Shown here in pieces: positions 1 through 8,297 of a stretch of 64,000 nucleotides of DNA. Source of the stretch: Comamonas composti DSM 21721 (GTDB lineage Bacteria; Pseudomonadota; Gammaproteobacteria; Burkholderiales; Burkholderiaceae_C); NCBI RefSeq assembly GCF_000429845.1, contig NZ_KE386972.1:100830-164829 (forward strand). The letters run 5' to 3'. Each line of letters begins with the position of its first letter. The first letter of the stretch is position 1. Below the pieces are notes generated by a model, which saw nothing but the letters and a program-made list of their open reading frames with translations, did not search any database and was not told the origin of the DNA. The translations under genes and the position numbers were made by a program.

Positions 1-185
1 CCAATCTTGCCGGCGAAGGCGAGCTGCCCATGATGGTCACGGCCGGGCAGGCCGGCAGCTTCAGCGGCCCGCCCTCGATCGACGGCATCAGCGAAAAGGC
101 CCAGGTCGCGACCTATTGCGAGGACGCCGATCTCAAGCGCCGCCAGGGTTCGGACTGGGCGAGCGCACGCCTGAGCCAGCAGTAA
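1..185 (+). CDS. C-terminal end of an unidentified protein, cut by the window edge
   Basis: An open frame runs from the window edge (first full codon at position 3) to a TAA at 183-185, giving about 60 C-terminal residues that end in ASARLSQQ. Codon use and GC match the following genes, and only 11 bases separate it from the next start, so it is very probably the upstream member of the same operon. I do not recognise the family from this fragment. Context (ligase, ferredoxin, ferredoxin reductase) makes a terminal oxygenase component an attractive guess, but no iron-ligand motif falls inside the visible part, so this is inference only. Confidence 0.6.
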   Translation, partial: NLAGEGELPMMVTAGQAGSFSGPPSIDGISEKAQVATYCEDADLKRRQGSDWASARLSQQ

Positions 186-196
186 AGAGCAGCACC

Positions 197-1636
197 ATGG
201 CGAGTTTTGTGGAGCGATTCGGCCTGTTCACGGCCGAGCAGGAAAGCTGTGCGCGCGAGGTCGCCCGGCGCATCGAGGCCGAGCAGCTGGAGCTGGTGAG
301 GTTTGCCTTCGCCGACCAGCACGGCGTGCTGCGCGGCAAGACCCTGGTGGCCAGCGAGGCCATCTCGGCCCTGCACTCGGGCGTCAACATGACCAGCACC
401 CTGCTGGCCAAGGACACCTCGCACAAGACGGTGTTTCCGGTCTTCAGTGCGGGCGGCGGCTTCGACTTCGACGGCATGCAGGGCGGTGCCGATTTCACCA
501 TGGTGGCCGACCCCGCGACCTTTCGCGTCCTGCCCTGGGCGCGCAAGACGGGCTGGCTGCTGTGCGATACCTATCTGGCCGACGGCAGCCCCTCGCCGCT
601 GGGCACGCGCCAGATCCTGCAGCGCGCCATCGCCGATCTCGGGCAGCTGGGCTATGACTTCGTCGCAGGCCTGGAGGTCGAGTTCCATGTGTTTCGCACC
701 GAGGTGCCCAACATGGACCTGGCCCACTCGGGCCAGCCCGGTCTGCCGCCCGAGGTCAGCCTGCTGTCCCACGGCTACCAGTACCTGACCGAGGATCGCT
801 ACGATGCGCTGGACAGCACCATGGAGCTGCTGCGCTCCACCCTGGTCGAGCTGGGCCTGCCGCTGCGCTCGCTGGAAGTCGAAATGGGCCCCAGCCAGCT
901 GGAGCTGACCTTCGGCCCCACGCAGGGCGTGATGCCGGCCGATCTCATGATGCTGTTGCGCAGCGCGGTGAAACAGGTCTGCGCGCGCAACGGCCTGCAC
1001 GCCACCTTCATGTGCCGCCCGCGCATTCCCAATGTCTGCTCCAGCGGCTGGCATCTGCACCAGTCGCTGCGCTCGCGCACCACGGGGCGCAATGCCTTCA
1101 TCCCCGAGCAGGAGGGCCAGAGCCTGAGCCCGCTGGGCATGCACTATCTGGGCGGCCTGCTGGCCCATGGCGCGGCCTCGACCATGCTCGCCAGCCCCAC
1201 GGTCAACGGCTACCGGCGCTTTCGCTCCCACTCGCTGGCGCCCGACCGCGCGGCCTGGGGCCGGGACAACCGCGGCGCCATGCTGCGCGTGCTCGGCGGT
1301 GTGGGCGACAACGGCAGCCGCATCGAGAACCGCGTGGGCGAGCCCACGGCCAACCCCTATCTGTACCTGGCCTCGCAGGTGTTCTCGGGCCTGGACGGCA
1401 TACGCCGCCAGCTCGATCCCGGCGCCTCGGCCGACGTGCCCTACGAGACCGATGCCGAGATCCTGCCGCGCTCCCTGCCCGATGCCATGGAAAGGCTCAA
1501 GGCCGACAGCTATCTGTGCGAGTCCATGGGCCGGCGCTTCATCGACTACTACTGCCGCATCAAGAACGCCGAGCTCGAGCGCTTCAACCTTGAAGTCAGC
1601 GAGTGGGAACACCGCGAATACTTCAACCTGTTCTAA
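197..1636 (+). CDS. Glutamine-synthetase-like gamma-glutamyl ligase (amine or anilide type)
   Basis: 479 residues, the normal length of the GlnA fold. Family enzymes activate the gamma-carboxyl of glutamate with ATP and join it to ammonia or an amine. Visible metal and substrate sites: an EVE pair near E160/E162, the LEVEMGPSQLELT segment with E227, E229 and E236, and GWHLHQS with H286 and H288. The C-terminus ends WEHREYFNLF, as in many PuuA/IpuC/TdnQ-like proteins. It lacks the neighbourhood of a nitrogen-assimilation glnA and sits with a ferredoxin, a reductase and a GATase-like hydrolase, as in aniline gamma-glutamylation clusters. Start chosen at the ATG behind AAAGAG; an earlier in-frame start at 116 would overlap the upstream gene. 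The amine substrate cannot be read from sequence. Confidence 0.85.
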   Translation: MASFVERFGLFTAEQESCAREVARRIEAEQLELVRFAFADQHGVLRGKTLVASEAISALHSGVNMTSTLLAKDTSHKTVFPVFSAGGGFDFDGMQGGADFTMVADPATFRVLPWARKTGWLLCDTYLADGSPSPLGTRQILQRAIADLGQLGYDFVAGLEVEFHVFRTEVPNMDLAHSGQPGLPPEVSLLSHGYQYLTEDRYDALDSTMELLRSTLVELGLPLRSLEVEMGPSQLELTFGPTQGVMPADLMMLLRSAVKQVCARNGLHATFMCRPRIPNVCSSGWHLHQSLRSRTTGRNAFIPEQEGQSLSPLGMHYLGGLLAHGAASTMLASPTVNGYRRFRSHSLAPDRAAWGRDNRGAMLRVLGGVGDNGSRIENRVGEPTANPYLYLASQVFSGLDGIRRQLDPGASADVPYETDAEILPRSLPDAMERLKADSYLCESMGRRFIDYYCRIKNAELERFNLEVSEWEHREYFNLF

Positions 1637-1653
1637 GAAAAAGCGATTGCCCC

Positions 1654-1977
1654 ATGCCTGTTGTTCACTATCTGCTGCAAGACGGCAGCACCCGCACCAT
1701 TGATGCGCCTGCAGGGCGCAGCGTGATGGAGGTGGCCATTCTCAACAATGTGCGCGGCATCGATGCCGAGTGCGGTGGCTGCTGCTCCTGCGCGACCTGC
1801 CATGTCTATGTGGACGAGGCCTTTGCGGACCGGCTCGCCCCCCCTGACGAGATGGAGTCCGAACTGCTCGACGGCGTGGCCAGCGAGCGCCGCGCCGGCA
1901 GCCGCCTGAGCTGCCAGATCGTGCTCGACGCCACGCTGGACGGCCTGACCGTGCAAGTGCCGGCCAGCCAGATCTGA
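1654..1977 (+). CDS. Adrenodoxin/putidaredoxin-type [2Fe-2S] ferredoxin
   Basis: 107 residues. The cluster ligands are C40, C46, C49 and C87 in the pattern C-x5-C-x2-C...C, followed by the conserved HVYV after the third ligand (CSCATCHVYV). This class passes single electrons from an FAD reductase to cytochromes P450 or to some Rieske oxygenases. Two extra cysteines (C43, C44) sit inside the binding loop, which is unusual but does not replace a ligand. It lies 17 bases after the ligase and 14 bases before the reductase, so the three are co-transcribed. The oxygenase partner is not in the window. Confidence 0.92.
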   Translation: MPVVHYLLQDGSTRTIDAPAGRSVMEVAILNNVRGIDAECGGCCSCATCHVYVDEAFADRLAPPDEMESELLDGVASERRAGSRLSCQIVLDATLDGLTVQVPASQI

Positions 1978-1991
1978 GCCGGGGCAAGACC

Positions 1992-3245
1992 ATGACAGCA
2001 GGCCTGCTCATCATCGGCGCCTCCTACGCAGGCATGCAGCTTGCCGACGCCGCGCGCGCCAAGGGCTATTCGGGCCCGATCACCATCGTGGGCGAGGAGG
2101 CGCGGCCTCCCTACCAGCGCCCGCCCCTGTCCAAGGGCTTGCTGCTGGGCAAGCAGACGGCCGAGGGTCTGACGATTCGCGCCCCCGCCTATTTCGAGGA
2201 GCAGGGCATTGCGCTGCGCCTGGACTCCAGGGTCACGTGCCTGGACCGCCAGGCGCGCCGCGTCCGGCTGGCCAGCGGCGAGGAGCTGGCCTATGAATGG
2301 CTGGCATTGACCACGGGCGCGCGCTGCCGGCCCTTGCCCGTGCCCGGCGGCGAGCTGCCGGGCGTGCACAGCCTGCGCAGCCTCGACGACGCGCTGGCCA
2401 TAGAGCGCATGGCGGCCACGGCCCGGCGCGTCTGCGTGATCGGTGGCGGCTTCATTGGCCTGGAGACGGCCAGCGCCCTGCGCACCCAGGGGCTGGAAGT
2501 CCATGTGATCGAGGCTTCGGCCCAGCTCATGGGCCGCGTGGTGCCGCCCGAGGTGGCGGCCTATTTCACGGAGCTGCACACGCAGCGCGGCGTGGTGCTG
2601 CACATGCAGGTCGGCGTGCAGGCCCTGAAGGCCGGCGCCGACGGCCGCGTGGCCCAGGTGCTGCTTGCCGATGGCCGGGCCCTGGACTGCGATGCCGTGG
2701 TGCTGGGCATTGGCGTGCAGGCGAATGACGAACTTGCACGCGCTGCAGGCCTGGCCTGCGACCAGGGCGTGCTCGTCGATGCCTGCGGGCGCACGGCGGA
2801 CGAGCGCATTCTGGCGGCCGGCGACTGCGCCTGCTTTCCGAACCCGTTTGGCATCGATCCGCAGCAAAGCCTGCGCCTGGAGTCCATACAGGCCGCCAAC
2901 GACCTGGCCCGTGCCGCAGCCAGCGTGATCGCAGGCCGGCCCGAGCCCTACAAGGCCGTGCCCTGGTTCTGGAGCGACCAGTACGACAGCAAGCTGCAGA
3001 TCGCAGGCCTTGGCCACAGCGGCGACCAGCGCGTGCTGCGCGGCAGTCTGGAGAGCGGCAAGTTCAGCCTGTTCCTGCTGCGCGAGGGCCGCGTGGTCTG
3101 CGTGCACAGCGTGAGCCGGCCGGCCGAACACCTGCTGGCGCGCAAGCTCATCGAGGCCCGTGTCCAGGCCTTGCCCGAGCAGCTTGCCGACCCGGATTTC
3201 GTTCTCAAGAACCTGCTGACCGCCGTGGCGGCAGCGCCTGCATGA
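1992..3245 (+). CDS. FAD-dependent ferredoxin reductase (putidaredoxin reductase family)
   Basis: 417 residues. An N-terminal FAD-binding GASYAG motif lies at 9-14, then YQRPPLSK (41-48), which is typical of this family. An NAD(P)-binding GGGFIG lies at 151-156 and the second FAD motif AAGDCACFPNP near residue 275. A C-terminal reductase domain follows. It takes electrons from NAD(P)H and reduces a small [2Fe-2S] ferredoxin, almost certainly the protein encoded just upstream. It belongs to the glutathione-reductase-like class, not the plant FNR class used by the aniline dioxygenase reductase TdnB. That difference argues against a simple tdn operon. Confidence 0.92.
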   Translation: MTAGLLIIGASYAGMQLADAARAKGYSGPITIVGEEARPPYQRPPLSKGLLLGKQTAEGLTIRAPAYFEEQGIALRLDSRVTCLDRQARRVRLASGEELAYEWLALTTGARCRPLPVPGGELPGVHSLRSLDDALAIERMAATARRVCVIGGGFIGLETASALRTQGLEVHVIEASAQLMGRVVPPEVAAYFTELHTQRGVVLHMQVGVQALKAGADGRVAQVLLADGRALDCDAVVLGIGVQANDELARAAGLACDQGVLVDACGRTADERILAAGDCACFPNPFGIDPQQSLRLESIQAANDLARAAASVIAGRPEPYKAVPWFWSDQYDSKLQIAGLGHSGDQRVLRGSLESGKFSLFLLREGRVVCVHSVSRPAEHLLARKLIEARVQALPEQLADPDFVLKNLLTAVAAAPA

Positions 3246-3296
3246 TGCCTATCGACTGATTTTCCCTGCCTCACACACACCAAGAAAGAAAACCCC

Positions 3297-4475
3297 ATGA
3301 AACCCCATCGATTGATTGCAGCACTTGCGCTGCTTGGCGCGGCCAGTGCGGCCCCGGCTCTGGCCGCAGAGACCGTGCGGGTCGGCATGATTGCGACCTA
3401 CTCCGGCCCGTATGCCGACTATGGCCGGCAGTTCGATGCCGGCATGGCGCTCTACCTCAAGGAAAGCGGCGGGCTTCTGGGGGGCAGGAAGGCGGAGATC
3501 ATCAAGAAGGACACGGGCGGTGCTGCCCCCGATGCGAGCAAGCGCATGGCCCAGGAGCTCATCGTGCGCGAGAAGGTGCAATTTCTCACGGGCCTGGACT
3601 TCAGCCCCAATGCCTATGCGGTCGCACCGCTGGTCACCCAGGCCAGGATCCCGACGCTGGTGATGAATGCCTCTTCCTCGGCCATCACCACCAGCTCGCC
3701 CTATATCGCGCGCCTGTCGTTCACGGTACAGCAGGTCTCGGACCCGATGGCACGCTGGATGCTGGCCAAGGGCATCAACGAGGCCTATACCGTGGTGGCC
3801 GACTATGCCTCGGGCACGGACTCGTACACGGCCTTCGAGAAGGCCTTCACCGAAGGCGGCGGCAAGATCGTGGGCAGCGTGCGCACGCCCATGAACAACC
3901 CCGACTTCTCCGCCTATGTGCAGCGCATCAAGGACGCCAAGCCCAAGGCCGTGTTCTTCTTCTTTCCCTCGGGCGTCATGCCGCCGGCCTTTCTCAAGGT
4001 CTGGAAGGAGCGCGGCATGGCCCAGGCCGGCATACAGCTGTTCGCCACGGGCGAGGCCACGGATGACAGCTACATGGAGGTCACGGGCGACGTGGCCAAG
4101 GATCTGGTGACCAGCCACCACTACTCCTACGACCATGACTCGGCCAAGAACCGCAAGTTCGTGGCAGATTTCGAAAAGGAGTTCGGCACCAAGATGCGCC
4201 CCAGCTACTTTGCGGTGGCCGCCTATGACGCCATGGCCGCCATGGACCTGGCGCTCAGGAAGACCGGCGGCAACACGGCCGGCGATGCCGTGATGGCAGC
4301 CCTCAAGGGCCTGCAGTTCGAGAGCCCGCGCGGCCCCATAGAGATCGATGCGGCCACGCGCGACATCGTGCAGACCGTGTACGTGCGCAAGACTGAGCTC
4401 AAGAATGGCAAATGGGTGAACGTCGAGTTCGACAAGTTCGAACGCGTCAAGGACCCGGCCAAGCCCGCCAAGTAA
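3297..4475 (+). CDS. ABC transporter substrate-binding protein (branched-chain amino acid/amide type), first copy
   Basis: 392 residues with a signal peptide (hydrophobic stretch at about 5-22, cleavage near ALA-AE at 23-24). The mature protein begins ETVRVGMIATYSGPYADYG, characteristic of the LivK/Peripla_BP_6 family, and is periplasmic. It feeds the LivH/M/G/F importer encoded directly downstream. The ligand is not predictable from sequence. Proteins of this family bind amino acids, amides, aromatic acids or urea-like compounds. A second binding protein follows the ATPases at 8298, with recognisably related sequence (for example VADYA and AYVQRIKDAKP/AYMQRIKDAKP segments), suggesting duplication within the operon. 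Confidence 0.92.
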   Translation: MKPHRLIAALALLGAASAAPALAAETVRVGMIATYSGPYADYGRQFDAGMALYLKESGGLLGGRKAEIIKKDTGGAAPDASKRMAQELIVREKVQFLTGLDFSPNAYAVAPLVTQARIPTLVMNASSSAITTSSPYIARLSFTVQQVSDPMARWMLAKGINEAYTVVADYASGTDSYTAFEKAFTEGGGKIVGSVRTPMNNPDFSAYVQRIKDAKPKAVFFFFPSGVMPPAFLKVWKERGMAQAGIQLFATGEATDDSYMEVTGDVAKDLVTSHHYSYDHDSAKNRKFVADFEKEFGTKMRPSYFAVAAYDAMAAMDLALRKTGGNTAGDAVMAALKGLQFESPRGPIEIDAATRDIVQTVYVRKTELKNGKWVNVEFDKFERVKDPAKPAK

Positions 4476-4547
4476 GTCCGCAGCCCTGGGCGCATGATCC
4501 TCATGCATGCGCCCGCTGCGGCGGTTCAGTCAGCAAGGAGGCCCCAT

Positions 4548-5405
4548 ATGGGCATCGTGATTTTTGACGGCGTGGCCTACGGCATGCTGTTGTTTCTTAT
4601 TGCCGTAGGCCTGTCGATCACGATGGGCCTGATGAACTTCGTGAACCTCGCCCATGGCGCTTTCGCCATGGCCGGTGGTTATGCGGCGGCCGTGGCCATG
4701 AACAGCTACGGCTGGGGATTTTTCCCGGCGCTGGTGCTGAGCTTCGTGGTCGCGGCCGCCGTGGGCGCAGTGCTCGAATTCACGCTGTACCGGCGGCTTT
4801 ACCGCTCCCATCCGCTGGACCAGGTACTGCTGTCGATCGGCCTGGTGTTCGTCTCGATTGCGGCATTCACCTATTTCTTCGGCCCTTCCATGCAGCCGTT
4901 CACGCTGCCGCCCATGCTCGACGGCCGCATCGCCATCGCGGGCATGGAAGTGGGGCGCTATCGCCTGTTTCTCATCGTCTGCGGCGCGCTGGTGCTCGGC
5001 GGCTTGCTGCTGCTGCTCAACAAGACGCGCTTTGGCGCCATGGTGCGGGCCTCGGTGGACAACCAGCGCGTGGCACGCGGCACGGGCATTCCCGTGCAGT
5101 TGCTGTTCTTTGCGACCTTTGTGCTGGGCTGCGGCCTGGCCGGCCTGGGCGGCGCCCTGAGCCTGGGCATGCTGGGGCTGGAGCCCACGTTCCCGCTCAA
5201 GTACCTGGTGCTGTTTTTGATCGTGGTCTGCGTGGGCGGCGCGGGCACCGTGGTCGGCCCCTTCGTGGCGGCCCTGCTGGTGGGCATCGTGGACATGGCA
5301 GGCAAGTACTACCTGCCCGAGGCCGGCGCCTTTCTGATCTATGTCTTCATGGTCGTGACGCTGCTGCTGCGCCCCCATGGCCTGATACCGCGCAAGGGGT
5401 TGTGA
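4548..5405 (+). CDS. livH: Branched-chain amino acid-type ABC transporter permease LivH
   Basis: 285 residues, strongly hydrophobic, about eight membrane segments. The N-terminal pattern SITMGLMNFVNLAHGAFAM is the LivH signature. The start at 4548 has a strong AAGGAGG about 6 bases upstream; upstream in-frame ATGs (4494, 4503) lack this. It forms the inner-membrane channel with LivM, powered by LivG and LivF. The stop codon is followed within a few bases by a repeat that separates it from livM by about 230 bases, an odd break in an otherwise tightly packed operon. Confidence 0.93.
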   Translation: MGIVIFDGVAYGMLLFLIAVGLSITMGLMNFVNLAHGAFAMAGGYAAAVAMNSYGWGFFPALVLSFVVAAAVGAVLEFTLYRRLYRSHPLDQVLLSIGLVFVSIAAFTYFFGPSMQPFTLPPMLDGRIAIAGMEVGRYRLFLIVCGALVLGGLLLLLNKTRFGAMVRASVDNQRVARGTGIPVQLLFFATFVLGCGLAGLGGALSLGMLGLEPTFPLKYLVLFLIVVCVGGAGTVVGPFVAALLVGIVDMAGKYYLPEAGAFLIYVFMVVTLLLRPHGLIPRKGL

Positions 5406-5500
5406 TGGGCCACCCCCTGAGCCGCTTTACGGCTTCCCCCTGGAAGGGGGACGACAGCCTCGCTGCGGCGCGGCCCTTGCTCGCTGTCCCCGGCCTGGGG
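5406..5500 (+). repeat. CCCCCTGAG-type post-stop repeat between livH and livM
   Basis: Immediately after the livH stop the sequence reads CCCCCTGAGCCGC, TTTACGGC, TTCCCCC, then GGAAGGGGGACGAC and a run resembling CTTGCTCGCTGTCCC. The same modules in the same order occur after mltA (63924-64000) and, inverted, after the ompA-like gene (61661-61778). The inner parts form nested hairpins (GCCGCTTTACGGC; CCCCCTGGAAGGGGG). A second partial copy (TTGCTGGCGGCC to CGCCAGTTTCAC) fills about 5570-5620. The element could reduce read-through from livH into livM. Confidence 0.65.
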
Positions 5501-5639
5501 CCTGCCAGTTTCAGAAGCCGTGCGCGTTTCGCGGCTTTCCCGGGGATGGGCTGCGGCAGTCTTGTCGTGGAGCGTCTCTTGCTGGCGGCCTCCGGGCCTG
5601 GGTCTCGCCAGTTTCACAGGTTGGCGCGCTGCGCCATGG

Positions 5640-6608
5640 ATGACTGATATGAAAATTTCCATTTCTTCGGCACGGCTGCCCTGGGTGGAAGCCTTGTTCT
5701 GGCTGGCGCTGGCCGGCATGTACTGGCTGCTGCCCGACCACCTCACGCTGCTGAGCCAGATCCTGATCATGGGCCTGTTCGCCGTGTCGCTGGACATGGC
5801 CCTGGGCTATGCGGGCATTCTGACTGTGGGCCATGCGGCCTTCTTCGGCATGGGCGCCTATGCGGCCGGGCTGTGGGCCAAGCATGCCTGGAACGAGCCC
5901 TTCTCGGGGCTCGTCGTGGCCCTCTTGGTCTGCGCGGTCCTGGGCTATCTGCTCAGCTATCTCGTGGTGCGCGGTGCCGACCTCACGCGGCTCATGATCA
6001 CCATTGGCGTGTGCATGCTGCTGGGCGAGCTGGCCAACCGGCTGGCCGGCATCACGGGCGGCACCGACGGCCTGCAAGGCATAGAGATGGCGCCCGTGCT
6101 GGGCCTGTTCGAGTTCGACCTGTTCGGCAAGACCGGCTTCGTCTACAGCCTTGCAATGGTGTTGCTGGTCTTTCTCGTGGCACGGCGCATGCTGGGCTCG
6201 CCCTTCGGCCTGGCCCTGCGCGGCATCCACGACAGCAGCAAGCGCATGCAGGCCATAGGCTCACCCGTGGCTGCGCGCCTGCGCATGGCCTATTGCTTCT
6301 CGGCCGCGATCGCGGGCCTGGCCGGGGCTCTCATGGCCCAGTCCACGCAGTTCGTGGGCATAGAGTCGCTGGGCATCAACCGTTCGGCCGAAATCCTCAT
6401 CATCCTCGTGCTCGGCGGTGCGGGCCGCCTCTATGGCGGCCTGCTGGGTGCCATCGTCTACATGGTGGTGCACGACTGGTTTGCCGACATGAACCCCGAA
6501 TACTGGATGTTCTGGATAGGGTGTTTCCTGATCGCCGTGGTGATGCTTGGCGGCGGCGGCCTCATGGGCCTGCTGGCGCGTATTTTCAAGGTGGAGAAGG
6601 CACGATGA
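5640..6608 (+). CDS. livM: Branched-chain amino acid-type ABC transporter permease LivM
   Basis: 322 residues from the first plausible ATG (5640); a second ATG three codons on (5649) is equally possible. Polytopic, with the LivM hallmarks LDMALGYAGILTVGHAAFFGMGAYA and a cytoplasmic FGLALRGIHDSSKRMQAIG loop that contacts the ATPases. Neither candidate start has a convincing Shine-Dalgarno sequence, unlike livH, livF and the amidase. The leader is mostly repeat-derived, so translation initiation may be weak here. It overlaps livG by four bases (ATGA). Confidence 0.9.
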   Translation: MTDMKISISSARLPWVEALFWLALAGMYWLLPDHLTLLSQILIMGLFAVSLDMALGYAGILTVGHAAFFGMGAYAAGLWAKHAWNEPFSGLVVALLVCAVLGYLLSYLVVRGADLTRLMITIGVCMLLGELANRLAGITGGTDGLQGIEMAPVLGLFEFDLFGKTGFVYSLAMVLLVFLVARRMLGSPFGLALRGIHDSSKRMQAIGSPVAARLRMAYCFSAAIAGLAGALMAQSTQFVGIESLGINRSAEILIILVLGGAGRLYGGLLGAIVYMVVHDWFADMNPEYWMFWIGCFLIAVVMLGGGGLMGLLARIFKVEKAR

Positions 6609-7384
6609 GCAGGCCCCATTCCTCTTTCCTCAAGACCGAAGGCCTGGGCATACGCTTTGGCTCCTTTCAGGCCGTGGGCGATGTCTCGCTCCATCTGGAG
6701 CCCGGCGCACGCCAGGCGCTGATCGGCCCCAACGGTGCGGGCAAGACCACGCTGATCAATCTGCTGACCGGGGTCTACAAGCCCAGCAGCGGCCGCATCT
6801 ATCTCGATGGCCAGGACATCACCGATCTGAGCTGCGACCAGCGCGCGCGTCTGGGCCTGGTGCGCACCTTCCAGATCAACACCTTGTTTCCCAGCCTCAC
6901 GCCGCTGGAGTCCGTGGTGCTGGCGATCTGCGAGCGCGAGGGCCTGGGCTCCTGCTGGTGGAAGCCCGTGAGGCGCTACACCCAGGTGCACGAGGAAGCG
7001 CATGAAATCCTGCGCCGCCTGAAGCTCGACACCCTGGCCCAGTTGCCCGTGGCCACGCTGGCCTACGGCAAGCAGCGCCTGCTGGAGATCGCCCTGGCCA
7101 TGGCGGCCAGGCCACGCATTCTCTTGCTGGATGAGCCTGCGGCCGGTGTGCCCCAGGGCGAGAGCGGCGAGCTGTTCGAGGCCGTGGCCGAGCTGCCCAG
7201 CCACATTGGCGTGCTCTTCATCGAGCACGACATGAACCTGGTGTTCCGCTTCTCGCAGCGCATCTCGGTGCTGGTGGCCGGAAAAATCCTCATGGAAGGC
7301 AATGCCGCAGAAGTCGGCACCGACCCCAGGGTACGCGAGGTATATCTGGGCAAGAGCACGCACATAGGAGGCCACCATGGCTGA
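6605..7384 (+). CDS. livG: ABC transporter ATP-binding protein LivG
   Basis: 259 residues. Walker A GPNGAGKTT at 41-49, Walker B ILLLDEPAAG followed by the D-loop, and the LivG-type degenerate signature LAYGKQRLLEIA in place of LSGGQ. The start is the ATG overlapping the livM stop (ATGA), so translation is coupled. With LivF it forms the ATPase heterodimer energising LivHM uptake. A conserved Asn-Pro position after AAG is VPQ here, a small departure from the usual AGMNP. Confidence 0.93.
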   Translation: MSRPHSSFLKTEGLGIRFGSFQAVGDVSLHLEPGARQALIGPNGAGKTTLINLLTGVYKPSSGRIYLDGQDITDLSCDQRARLGLVRTFQINTLFPSLTPLESVVLAICEREGLGSCWWKPVRRYTQVHEEAHEILRRLKLDTLAQLPVATLAYGKQRLLEIALAMAARPRILLLDEPAAGVPQGESGELFEAVAELPSHIGVLFIEHDMNLVFRFSQRISVLVAGKILMEGNAAEVGTDPRVREVYLGKSTHIGGHHG

Positions 7385-8087
7385 ACTTCTCGCATTCGAC
7401 GGCGTCAGCGCAGGCTATGGCGAAGCCGTGGTGCTCGACCAGTTGAGCCTGAGCCTGGACGAGGGCAAGAGCCTGGCGATTCTGGGGCGCAACGGCGTAG
7501 GCAAGACCACGCTGCTCGAGACGCTGATGGGCAATACCCGCGTCATGGCCGGCAGTCTGCGCTGGCGCGGCCAGAACATCACGCGCTGGCCCTCCCACCA
7601 TCGCGTCCATGCGGGCCTGGGCTGGGTGCCGCAGGAGCGCGAGGTCTTTCCCTCGCTGACCGTGGCCGAAAACCTCAGTGTGGTCGCGCGCAAGGGGCCC
7701 TGGAACCTGCAACGCGTGTACGAGCTGTTTCCCCGGCTCAAGGAGCGCGCGGGCAACTACGGCAACCAGCTCTCGGGCGGGGAGCAGCAGATGCTGGCCG
7801 TGGGCCGGGCGCTGATGACCAACCCCAGTCTGCTGCTGCTCGATGAGCCCATGGAGGGTCTGGCGCCCATCATCGTCGAGGAGCTGGCCGAGGCCATACG
7901 CCGCATGTGCACGCAGCAGGGCCTGGCCTCCATCGTGGTCGAGCAGCACCCGGTGCTGACCCTGTCCATGACCGATCAGGCCATTGTGCTGGAGCGCGGC
8001 GTGGTCGTGCACCAGGGAGCGAGCCGCGAGCTAGCTCAGGACGCGGCCCTGCTTGAGCGCCTGCTGGGGGTGGAGATGGCCCACTGA
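7377..8087 (+). CDS. livF: ABC transporter ATP-binding protein LivF
   Basis: 236 residues, the standard LivF length. Walker A GRNGVGKTT at 37-45, signature LSGGEQQMLAVGRAL near 137-151 and Walker B LLLLDEPMEGLAP, the typical LivF form. The ATG follows AGGAGGCCACC and overlaps the livG end by eight bases. It completes the importer. The stop is followed by about 210 bases of repeat-like spacer before the second binding-protein gene. Confidence 0.94.
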   Translation: MAELLAFDGVSAGYGEAVVLDQLSLSLDEGKSLAILGRNGVGKTTLLETLMGNTRVMAGSLRWRGQNITRWPSHHRVHAGLGWVPQEREVFPSLTVAENLSVVARKGPWNLQRVYELFPRLKERAGNYGNQLSGGEQQMLAVGRALMTNPSLLLLDEPMEGLAPIIVEELAEAIRRMCTQQGLASIVVEQHPVLTLSMTDQAIVLERGVVVHQGASRELAQDAALLERLLGVEMAH

Positions 8088-8089
8088 GC

Positions 8090-8180
8090 CGCGGCATGCG
8101 GGGGCTGACGGCGCGGCTCGGGAGGGAGCCGTTGCCCGCTGTACCTGACGGCAGGCCGAGCCAGTTATTCAGTGGGCGCC
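8090..8180. repeat. Spacer with inverted CCCACTGA/TCAGTGGG ends and a degenerate post-stop repeat
   Basis: GCCCACTGA at the livF stop is mirrored by TCAGTGGGC near 8171-8179, about 80 bases apart. Between them, GGAGCCGTTGCCCGCTGTACC and GGCCGAGCCAGTTATTC loosely match modules of the repeat seen after livH (TTGCTCGCTGTCCC, GCCTGCCAGTTTC). This reads as a decayed copy of the same family. Confidence 0.4.
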
Positions 8181-8193
8181 AGTCAGGCAATTG

Positions 8194-8248
8194 TTAGAAA
8201 ATGTTTACGATCTTTGGGCGACGCCGAGGAGATCGCGGACATGTTCCT
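8194..8248. repeat. Degenerate short copy of the MITE-like family (paired ends only)
   Basis: GAAAATGTTTACGATCTT (8197-8214) and GAGATCGCGGACATGTTC (8228-8245) are diverged versions of the left and right 18-bp terminal inverted repeats of the element at 11682-11948. Only 13 bases lie between them. A TTA precedes the left end, but no matching 3-base duplication follows. It lies in the leader of the second binding-protein gene. Confidence 0.45.
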
Positions 8249-8297
8249 CGATGGGTCGTCTGACTCAGAAATACCAAGATGCGCGCAGCGCAAGGAG

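Noticed and set aside
113..1612. 499-codon minus-strand frame opposite the glutamine-synthetase-like gene
   Set aside because: Ala/Gln/His-rich antisense translation without motifs; the plus-strand gene has all catalytic residues.
197..1636. Assimilatory glutamine synthetase glnA
   Set aside because: Motif variants, C-terminus and operon partners fit the amine-ligase branch; glnE in the same window is far away and would act on a separate glnA.
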